DNA of 8,496 nucleotides from Oscillospiraceae bacterium (lineage in GTDB: Bacteria; Bacillota; Clostridia; Oscillospirales; Oscillospiraceae). The stretch is from assembly GCA_031282225.1 (NCBI GenBank), contig JAITEC010000187.1, positions 1 to 8,496 on the forward strand, read 5' to 3'. The position numbers and the translations under genes are program-made. The notes under the pieces are model-generated. The model worked only from the letters and a program-made list of their open reading frames with translations, was not told where the DNA came from and did no database searches. This document shows positions 1 to 7,976 of this stretch, in pieces (the stretch's first letter is position 1; each line of letters opens with the position of its first letter).

Positions 1-1
1 G

Positions 2-268
2 GTTGGGTTTCTTATCGGCGCTGTGACGGGAGGCTTGCAGTTTTGGCTCTTGGCGCGCTTTACACGCGCCATAACGGACGGGGGGCTGGACACGGGAGCT
101 GTTTTGATAGGCGCCGGACAGTTTTTCCTGCCGCTTGTTGTATTGCTTGCCGTGGCGGCGTTCGTGCGCGAATGGCTGCTCGCGGCGGCGCTGGGGATGG
201 CGGCGGCGCTTATTGGCAGCGCCCTTGTCCGATACATCGCGGCGCAAAAGCGCGCGCGGGGGAAGTGA
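2..268 (+). CDS. atpI: ATP synthase subunit I-like small membrane protein, 5' partial
   Basis: The frame is open from the first bases of the window and stops with TGA at 266-268, so the true start lies upstream; the GTG at 23 is unlikely to be the start. The visible 88 residues are very hydrophobic, with about three membrane segments: an opening one containing G-G-L-Q-F-W-L-L-A-R-F, then one around G-Q-F-F-L-P-L-V-V-L-L, then one around A-A-L-G-M-A-A-A-L-I-G. They end in a basic tail (AAQKRARGK). The glycine-rich helix followed by an F-W-L-L-A-R segment resembles AtpI-type proteins, which commonly sit directly before atpB and are thought to help c-ring assembly or ion handling. The gene ends 16 nt before atpB and probably belongs to the same operon. 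Assignment rests on position and general character, since AtpI proteins are poorly conserved; it could be another small membrane protein. Confidence 0.6.
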   Translation, partial: VGFLIGAVTGGLQFWLLARFTRAITDGGLDTGAVLIGAGQFFLPLVVLLAVAAFVREWLLAAALGMAAALIGSALVRYIAAQKRARGK

Positions 269-284
269 AGGTGAAAACAGGGGG

Positions 285-1169
285 ATGCTGGACTACGTAT
301 TGATTGCCGTAGCGCTGGCGGTGACCGCCGCCGGGTTCCTGTGGCGGTGGACGGTCGTCGCCGCTATCACGGCCGGCGGGACGGGAAAAAAGCAAAAGCG
401 GCTGCGTACGCTCTCGACCATGGTCGTTATAATCGGGCTGTATCTGCTCGCGACACGTATCATTAATATTCTGTTCGGCCCGCGTGAGGGCGAGGGGCCA
501 GAGATCTCGATTTGGCCGGAACGCACCGAGTTTCTCGGCATGGACCTGACTACTACCGTGGTCTATTCGTGGTTCATCATGGCGTTTTTGATAGCGCTCG
601 CGCTCATTTTGCGTTTCACCGCGCTGCGGCGATTGGACGAGCGGCCGCATGGGCTGCAAAATGCCGTTGAGCTCATTATCGGGAAAATAATGAGCTACAC
701 CGACAGCCAGGCACACGGGAGCGGCGAATTCCTGGCGTCCTATATCTTCACGGTAGCCGTGTTCCTTGTGGCGTGCGCCGCGCTTGAGATGTTCGGCCTG
801 CGCACGCCTGCCTCGGACATCATGTTCACGTTCGCGCTGGCGCTCATCACGTTCGTGCTAATAAACGCGTACGGCGTAAAAAAGAAGGGCGTGGGCGGAC
901 GCATAAAGGCGCTCGCGTCGCCAACGCCCGTAGTCTTTGTCATAAGGCTCGTTACGGACATGGCAATACCCGTCTCCATGGCGAGCCGGCTGTTTGGCAA
1001 TATGCTCGGCGGCATGATAGTCATGGATCTCGTGTATAGCTCGCTCGGCAACAACGCCATTGGCATCCCAAGTTTGGCGGGGCTGTATTTCAATGTGTTC
1101 CACCCTCTCATCCAGGCGTTCATATTCGTCACGCTTACGCTCACTTTTATAAACGAGGCGATCGAGTAA
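285..1169 (+). CDS. atpB: F1Fo ATP synthase subunit a
   Basis: Subunit a is the membrane stator of Fo. It forms the two ion half-channels and carries the arginine that faces the c-ring. The protein is 294 residues. The family signature S-R-L-F-G-N-M is at 234-240, with the essential stator arginine at R235, and the conserved C-terminal helix L-I-Q-A-F-I-F (275-281) carries Q277. The P-H-G-L-Q-N-A-V-E segment at 121-129 is also typical. The start is set at ATG 285, preceded by an AGGTGA-type ribosome site about 10 nt upstream; the open frame further upstream overlaps the AtpI-like gene and is not protein-like. Unusual: about 70 residues with two hydrophobic stretches (about 3-28 and 45-63), separated by a basic loop (GKKQKRLR), precede the segment that aligns with the usual first membrane helix (about 91-110). 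The identity of the gene is not in doubt. Confidence 0.95.
   Translation: MLDYVLIAVALAVTAAGFLWRWTVVAAITAGGTGKKQKRLRTLSTMVVIIGLYLLATRIINILFGPREGEGPEISIWPERTEFLGMDLTTTVVYSWFIMAFLIALALILRFTALRRLDERPHGLQNAVELIIGKIMSYTDSQAHGSGEFLASYIFTVAVFLVACAALEMFGLRTPASDIMFTFALALITFVLINAYGVKKKGVGGRIKALASPTPVVFVIRLVTDMAIPVSMASRLFGNMLGGMIVMDLVYSSLGNNAIGIPSLAGLYFNVFHPLIQAFIFVTLTLTFINEAIE
670..696. repeat. 10-bp perfect inverted repeat inside atpB
   Basis: AGCTCATTAT at 670-679 and ATAATGAGCT at 687-696 are exact reverse complements separated by 7 nt, within codons for E-L-I-I-G-K-I-M-S. In mRNA this would form a small hairpin. No known regulatory family is recognised, and it may be chance. Confidence 0.5.
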
Positions 1170-1182
1170 TTCGGTTTGGGAG

Positions 1183-1213
1183 ATTATAAATTATATTGTT
1201 GGAGGAGATTTAA
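1183..1213 (+). promoter_or_regulatory. AT-rich leader and strong ribosome binding site of atpE
   Basis: Fifteen consecutive A/T bases (1183-1197) in otherwise GC-rich DNA are followed by GGAGGAG at 1201-1207, 6 nt before the atpE ATG. This is the strongest Shine-Dalgarno match seen in the operon. An unstructured AT-rich leader plus a strong site fits the need to make many c subunits per complex (compare the atpE translation enhancer known in E. coli). No convincing -35/-10 pair was found here, so a translational role is favoured over a promoter. Confidence 0.6.
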
Positions 1214-1426
1214 ATGGGTTCAATAGGAGTGGCGCTATGCCTCTTGTCGTGTGTGGCGGCGGCGGTGTCAATGGGCTTGGCAACGGGCAAGGCCGTGGAC
1301 GCCGTGGCGCGCCAGCCGGAGGCTTCAGGAAAAATAAACTCGATCTTGCTGCTCGGCCTTGCCATAACTGAGTCCACTGCCATATATGGCTTTGTGGCCG
1401 CGCTGTTGCTGCTGCTGCGGTCGTGA
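1214..1426 (+). CDS. atpE: F1Fo ATP synthase subunit c (proteolipid)
   Basis: Subunit c is the hairpin proteolipid whose oligomeric ring rotates as ions bind and leave the helix-2 carboxylate. The 70-residue protein has two membrane helices (about 4-24 and 44-68) joined by the diagnostic polar loop A-R-Q-P-E (32-36). The ion-binding carboxylate is E53 in A-I-T-E-S-T-A-I-Y. The E-S-T-x-x-Y pattern matches the sodium-binding c subunit of Ilyobacter, but the helix-1 glutamine ligand of that family is replaced by Met20, so ion choice is uncertain. The helix-1 glycine packing motif is mostly replaced (C13, A15, A17, S19, G21 at alternate positions). The N-terminus is short, with little before helix 1. 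The start has an excellent ribosome site (GGAGGAG). Confidence 0.96.
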   Translation: MGSIGVALCLLSCVAAAVSMGLATGKAVDAVARQPEASGKINSILLLGLAITESTAIYGFVAALLLLLRS

Positions 1427-1452
1427 GGAACTTGAGATAATAGGAGGCTGTT

Positions 1453-1929
1453 ATGTCACTAGATCCCAAAGAGCTGGTAATACATATTATAAACATAGCG
1501 GTGACGTTCGTGCTGCTGCGGCTAATACTCTGGAAACACGTATACCGTTTTATGAAAGCGCGCGAAGAGCGTGTCAAGGGCGAGCTCGATGAGGCGAAGG
1601 CGCTTTATGCGGAGGCGGAGTCCGTGAAGGCGGACTACGAGCAGCGCCTCGACGTGGTTCAGGCGCAAGGCCGGGACATAATACGCGACAGCCAGATAAA
1701 GGCCTCGGAAGAGGCCGGCGAGATTGTGAGCGAGGCGCGCCGCCAAGTCGAGGACATGATGAGCGAGGCGCGCGCGAAAATAGACAACGAACGTGGGCAG
1801 GCAATAATTTCGGCGCGTTATGAGATGGCGCAGATGGCGTCAGACCTGGCGGCGCGCATCCTCAAGCGCGAAGTGTCCGTCGAGGACAACAAGGCCGTCG
1901 TCGACGAATTCTTCAGCGAGGCGAGGTAG
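1453..1929 (+). CDS. atpF: F1Fo ATP synthase subunit b
   Basis: Subunit b forms the peripheral stalk, anchored in the membrane and running up the side of F1. The 158-residue protein has one N-terminal membrane helix (about 9-29, I-H-I-I-N-I-A-V-T-F-V-L-L) followed by a long charged, alanine- and glutamate-rich stretch (about 35-145) with coiled-coil character, and ends in V-V-D-E-F-F-S-E-A-R. Length is normal for b, and the C-terminus carries no delta domain, unlike the b-delta fusions known in mycobacteria. TAGGAGG at 1441-1447 lies 5 nt before the ATG. The stop codon is 3 nt before the next start, and the ribosome site of the delta-alpha gene lies inside the last codons of this gene, so the two are probably translationally coupled. 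In a standard operon a separate atpH would follow here; it does not. Confidence 0.94.
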   Translation: MSLDPKELVIHIINIAVTFVLLRLILWKHVYRFMKAREERVKGELDEAKALYAEAESVKADYEQRLDVVQAQGRDIIRDSQIKASEEAGEIVSEARRQVEDMMSEARAKIDNERGQAIISARYEMAQMASDLAARILKREVSVEDNKAVVDEFFSEAR

Positions 1930-1935
1930 CCAATG
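1923..1935 (+). promoter_or_regulatory. Ribosome binding site and ATG that fix the start of the delta-alpha fusion
   Basis: GAGG at 1923-1926 is 6 nt upstream of ATG 1933, and the gap to the atpF stop is 3 nt. The position shows that translation begins at the delta-type domain. At candidate internal starts nearer the alpha homology (ATG 2128, GTG 2188) no Shine-Dalgarno-like sequence is seen. Confidence 0.7.
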
Positions 1936-3670
1936 GAAAAACCGATCCTGATAGTCTCCTCCAAACGTGACGGGGAGGCGATAGAGGTGGTGCGCGAAGG
2001 TTTCGCAAAAAAGCTGGGCAGGCAGCTTGATTTCGAGATAATCGAGGACGAGAAGATAACGGGCGGATTCATCGCCATTATAGACGGCACGGTATACGAC
2101 AACAGCTTTTCGTCGCGACTGCACGAGATGAGCCGTCTCATTAGCGCGGCCGACGACGGTGCCCAAACAAATTCGTCGTTTGCCACAGTGGGTTCCGTGC
2201 TCAAGCACCGCATCAGTAGTGTGGAGAGTGGCTCCACGGTGTACAAATATGGCGTGGTGGAGAGTTTTGCCGACAATATCGCGCAGATAAGCGGACTGGC
2301 CAACTGCCACTACGGAGAGCTTCTGGATTTCGACGGCGGCGCCATAGGGCTCACTCTTGATCTGCGTCTTGACGGCGTGGGCGCAGCCATACTCGACGGC
2401 GCGGTATCAACAGCGAGTGTTGTGCACCCTACGGGGCGCGTGGCGGAGATATGCGTGGGAGCCGAGCTGCTCGGGCGCGTGATAGATCCGCTCGGGCGCC
2501 CGCTCGACGGAAGGGGCATGAGGGGCATAAAATACAGGCCCATTGAGGCACCCGCGCCGTCCATAACGCAACGCGCGCCCGTTAACGCGCCGCTGGAGAC
2601 AGGCATACTCACGATTGATAGCATGATTCCCATAGGCAGGGGGCAGCGCGAGCTCATTATCGGGGACAGGCAGACGGGCAAGACATCCATTGCCGTCTCC
2701 ACCATAATAAATCAAACGAACAAGGGCGTGTACTGCGTGTACTGCGCCATAGGCCAGAAGGCGTCCACCGTGTCGAGCGTGGCGCGCGCGCTGGAGCGGG
2801 CGGGCGCGCTGAAAAACACGGTCGTAGTGGCGGCATTTTCGAGTTCCACGGCGGCAATGCAGTACATAGCGCCGTACGCCGCGTGCGCTGTGGCCGAGGA
2901 GTTCATGTACTCGGGTCGCGACGTTGTCATAGTTTACGACGATCTGTCGAAGCATGCCGTGGCGTACCGATCCATGTCGCTGCTGCTGCGCCGGCCCTCT
3001 GGCCGCGAGGCGTACCCCGGCGACGTATTCTATCTACACAGCCGCCTGCTGGAGCGCGCCGCGCACCTCGCAAACGATCTGGGCGGGGGTTCTATTACGG
3101 CGCTGCCGATAGTCGAGACAATGGCTGGCGACATATCCGCATACATACCCACGAATGTCATATCCATAACCGACGGGCAGATATATCTCGAGAGCGAGCT
3201 GTTCAACTCCGGCCAGAGGCCCGCAGTGAACGTGGGTCTGTCAGTGTCGCGAGTAGGGCGCGCGGCGCAGCACAAGGCAATGCGCGCCGTGTCCGGTTCC
3301 ATGCGGCTCAACGTGGCGCAATACCGCGACATGGCGGTGTTCGCGCAATTCGGTGCCGATATAGACTCCGCCACAGAGGCGATGCTGCGCAGCGGGGAGC
3401 GCTTGATGGAACTGCTGAAACAGCCGGCGGACGTCATATTCACGCTGGCGGACCAGGTGGCCATACTCCAAGCCTTCTCCGGCGGCGTGTTCGACATATT
3501 TGAGCGCGGAGATATCTCCGCCGCGCGCGGGCGCCTGCTCGCGTACCTGCGCGAAAACGCAGACAGGCTAATGCGCAATATCGACTCCACGGGAGGCCTG
3601 TCGGAGAACGACAAGCTCGATCTCGCGCGCCACTTCAAGCGGTTTGCCGAGGGGGAAGGCGGTGAGAGCG

Positions 3671-3687
<17 letters not shown>
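1933..3687 (+). CDS. atpA: Fusion of ATP synthase delta C-terminal domain with subunit alpha
   Basis: The 584-residue protein is about 75-80 residues longer than a normal alpha. Residues 1 to about 72 align with the C-terminal domain of subunit delta: a short strand with I-V-S-S, a helix ending K-K-L-G-R, then I-T-G-G-F-I-A-I-I-D-G-T-V-Y-D-N-S and S-S-R-L-H-E-M, matching the E. coli delta segment ending D-G-S-V-R-G-R-L. About ten linker residues (D-D-G-A-Q-T-N-S-S) lead into alpha homology from about 81 (V-G-S-V-L-K-H-R-I, then I-S-G-L and G-E-L-L). Alpha features are intact: the P-loop G-D-R-Q-T-G-K-T at 244-251 and the arginine finger R440 in S-V-S-R-V-G. Alpha forms the hexamer with beta and holds the non-catalytic nucleotide sites; the delta C-terminal domain binds the tip of b. 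There is no separate atpH, and the N-terminal helical domain of delta is absent. No frameshift or stop is seen between the two parts. Confidence 0.93.
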
Positions 3688-5939
<2,252 letters not shown>

Positions 5940-5955
5940 GTGCGGTGAAGTTATT

Positions 5956-6357
5956 ATGGCGAGCTTTAATTTGCAGATTTTCACGCCTGAACGCATGTTT
6001 TTCAGCGGCGACGTGGAAGCTGTCACTGTACCCGCGCCCGACGGGCGCCTGACGGTGCTGGCGCACCACACGCCGCTAATATCCCCTCTCGCCGTAGGCA
6101 CGATAAGCATCAAGCAAAACGGCGAGTGGAGCGACTGCATAAACTCAGAGGGCTTCATGGAGGTGCGCCACGACGGAGTGCAGGCGTTTGTCCAAGCGTG
6201 CGAGCGCCCCGACGAGATAGATGCCTCCCGCGCCGAGCAAGCGCTCCGGCGCGCGGAGGAGTACCTGCGCCAAAAGCGCAGCCTGGCGGAGTACAACCAG
6301 TCCAAAATAGCCCTGGCGCGCGCGATGGCCCGCCTGAGCGCGGCAAAGAAGAGGTAA
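5956..6357 (+). CDS. atpC: F1 ATP synthase subunit epsilon
   Basis: Epsilon sits at the foot of gamma on the c-ring and can inhibit ATP hydrolysis by extending its C-terminal helices. The 133-residue protein has the N-terminal beta-sandwich (about 1-84, with P-A-P-D-G-R-L-T-V-L-A-H-H-T-P-L-I) and a two-helix C-terminal domain (about 86-133). The motif I-D-A-S-R-A (88-93), followed by R-R-A (98-100), matches the I/L-D-x-x-R-A pattern that binds ATP in Bacillus-type epsilon. This suggests ATP-sensing regulation, although affinity cannot be judged from sequence. GGTGA at 5944-5948 lies 7 nt before the ATG. The gene follows the beta stop by 16 nt and is the last gene of the operon; no clear terminator was found behind it. 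Confidence 0.94.
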   Translation: MASFNLQIFTPERMFFSGDVEAVTVPAPDGRLTVLAHHTPLISPLAVGTISIKQNGEWSDCINSEGFMEVRHDGVQAFVQACERPDEIDASRAEQALRRAEEYLRQKRSLAEYNQSKIALARAMARLSAAKKR

Positions 6358-6497
6358 CTGCCCAGGGCTTCCTCCGAAGGCTCCGTCGCCCACGTACTGC
6401 GCGTATCCGGCAGAAATGGCGCTGGCGGTTGAATTTCGCGCGGCCTTGTGGTAGACTTAAGGAAAATACGCTTTGCGTAGGTACAGGAGTGCGTTTA
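6358..6497 (+). promoter_or_regulatory. Spacer between the ATP synthase operon and the MATE gene, with candidate promoter
   Basis: This 140-nt stretch contains a plausible sigma-70-type promoter: TTGAAT at 6429-6434, a 17-nt spacer, and TAGACT at 6452-6457 (four of six consensus matches in each box). AGGAG at 6485-6489 is placed 8 nt before ATG 6498. It suggests that the MATE gene can be transcribed on its own, although without a visible terminator after atpC some read-through from the operon is possible. No other gene is seen here; the frame open across it and across atpC is a shadow. Confidence 0.5.
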
Positions 6498-7976
6498 ATG
6501 CTGCAAAAAATAAAATCGCTCTTTGGCGCGCAGGACATGACAGTCGGAAAGCCGATAAAGTCTATCCTGTTATTTACCGTCCCCCTGCTGATCGGGAACG
6601 TCTTGCAACTGATGTATAACACGGTGGACAGCATTGTCGTAGGCCAATACTCGGGGCCCAACGGGCTCGGAGCTATCGGGGTGTCCATGCCGATACAGCT
6701 CATGTTCTCCGTATTCTTCATGACGGTGGGCACGGGCGTGAGCGTAATGGTATCCCAGTATTTCGGAGCGCGGGACAAGGACAAACTCTCAAAGACCGTG
6801 GGCAATTCCATATTGCTTATCCTCATAGCGACGCTCCTGGCGACATTTCTGGGGCTGGGGCTCTCGGACTGGATACTGCGGATAACCAAATGCCCGGACG
6901 AGGTCTTTGAGAACGCGAAAGCTTATCTCATGATAATGTTCCTCGGCTTTGTGGGGATGGGATTTTACAACATACTCAGCGGGATACTGCGCGGCTTCGG
7001 CGACGCGATGTTCCCGCTGGCCGTGCTCACCGGGACAACGGTGCTCAACATCTTCCTCGACATATGGATGGTGGCGACCCCGGAGCAACTCCCGTTTGGG
7101 CTGGGATTGGGCGTCGCCGGAGCGGCGTGGGCGACGATAATAGCACAGACGCTCTCCGCTGTCGTGTGTATGTTGCGTCTGCTCCGGATGAAGCACATCG
7201 TGGAGGTCACGAAGGCCACGATGAGGCTGGATAAGTACATTGTGAAAACCATAGTGCGCATCGGCATCCCCAGCGGGCTGCAGATGATGATAATGTCCAT
7301 GAGCTTCATGTTTGTGCAGCGCCTTATCAACAGTATTCAAGTACTCTACAACGGCGTGTTCGACGGGGCCATTTTTGTTGCGGTGAACACGGCCGTGACT
7401 CGCGTGGACGGCTTTGCGATGATGCCGGCGCAGACGTTTAACCAAGTGTCGAGTACGTTCACAGGGCAGAATATCGGCGCCGAGAGGCTCGATCGCGTGA
7501 CGCACGGCCTGCGGCTCACGCTGTTCATGGCATTGGGGGTAGCCGCAGTGGTCTTTGCCGTCATGCAGATATGGGGCGGCGGGCTCATGCGGATGTTCAT
7601 AAACGACGAAGATCCGCTGCGTTCGGAGAAGATTATAGAAATAGGCATACAGATGATGCGTATCATGTGTTGGGGATATCCTATCATGGCGGTCGCGATG
7701 ACCATAGGCGGCGCGATGCGCGGCGCGGGCGACACTATAGCGCAGCTGTGGATAATGATAGTGACGAACATAGCGATCAGGATCCCGCTTACGGTTCTGC
7801 TTGTACACCTGAGCAAGTCGGAGGACTACCCGAGCGGCGCGCCGAGCGCGATATACCTGTCCATGGTAATAGCTTTCGGCCTAAACGTGACCGCTACATG
7901 CATCTACTTCGCGACGGGCAGGTGGAAGACAAAATCCATCGTCAAGCGCCAGGCTCCAGTAGCCGCAGATATCTAA
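6498..7976 (+). CDS. MATE family efflux transporter
   Basis: The 492-residue polytopic membrane protein belongs to the MATE (NorM/DinF-like) family, which exports cationic drugs and metabolites in exchange for Na+ or H+. The N-terminal helix shows I-G-N-V-L-Q-L-M-Y-N-T-V-D-S-I-V-V-G, with the conserved aspartate at D44. The two pseudo-symmetric halves each carry the family motif: L-R-G-F-G-D at 164-169 and M-R-G-A-G-D at 407-412. About twelve hydrophobic segments are visible. A stretch after V-Q-R-L-I-N-S (L-Y-N-G-V-F-D-G) looks like a small insertion relative to typical members. ATG 6498 is chosen because AGGAG lies 8 nt upstream and the family homology begins soon after; the upstream in-frame extension overlaps atpC and is not protein-like. 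Substrate cannot be told from sequence, and the gene is probably functionally unrelated to the ATP synthase. Confidence 0.93.
   Translation: MLQKIKSLFGAQDMTVGKPIKSILLFTVPLLIGNVLQLMYNTVDSIVVGQYSGPNGLGAIGVSMPIQLMFSVFFMTVGTGVSVMVSQYFGARDKDKLSKTVGNSILLILIATLLATFLGLGLSDWILRITKCPDEVFENAKAYLMIMFLGFVGMGFYNILSGILRGFGDAMFPLAVLTGTTVLNIFLDIWMVATPEQLPFGLGLGVAGAAWATIIAQTLSAVVCMLRLLRMKHIVEVTKATMRLDKYIVKTIVRIGIPSGLQMMIMSMSFMFVQRLINSIQVLYNGVFDGAIFVAVNTAVTRVDGFAMMPAQTFNQVSSTFTGQNIGAERLDRVTHGLRLTLFMALGVAAVVFAVMQIWGGGLMRMFINDEDPLRSEKIIEIGIQMMRIMCWGYPIMAVAMTIGGAMRGAGDTIAQLWIMIVTNIAIRIPLTVLLVHLSKSEDYPSGAPSAIYLSMVIAFGLNVTATCIYFATGRWKTKSIVKRQAPVAADI

Noticed and set aside
135..284. Longer N-terminus for subunit a starting upstream of ATG 285
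   Set aside because: The frame overlaps the AtpI-like gene, is Arg/Trp/Cys-rich and unlike subunit a; ATG 285 begins a hydrophobic helix and has a ribosome site.
2100..2190. Frameshift or sequencing error joining delta to alpha
   Set aside because: Both parts are in one frame with a sensible polar linker, and the fused gene has its own start and ribosome site. An assembly deletion of the delta N-terminal part cannot be fully excluded without reads.
2407..2955. Long minus-strand open frames over the atp genes, such as this one
   Set aside because: They are shadows created by GC-rich codon structure; their translations are rich in Arg, His and Pro, with no domain or ribosome site.
6358..6400. 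GGGCTTCC...GAAGGCTCC as a terminator after atpC
   Set aside because: The arms are not reverse complements and there is no T-tract, so no hairpin terminator is supported.
6126..6497. In-frame upstream extension of the MATE gene overlapping atpC
   Set aside because: It lies in a different frame over a well-conserved epsilon gene, is Arg/Pro-rich and not protein-like, and a good ribosome site supports ATG 6498.
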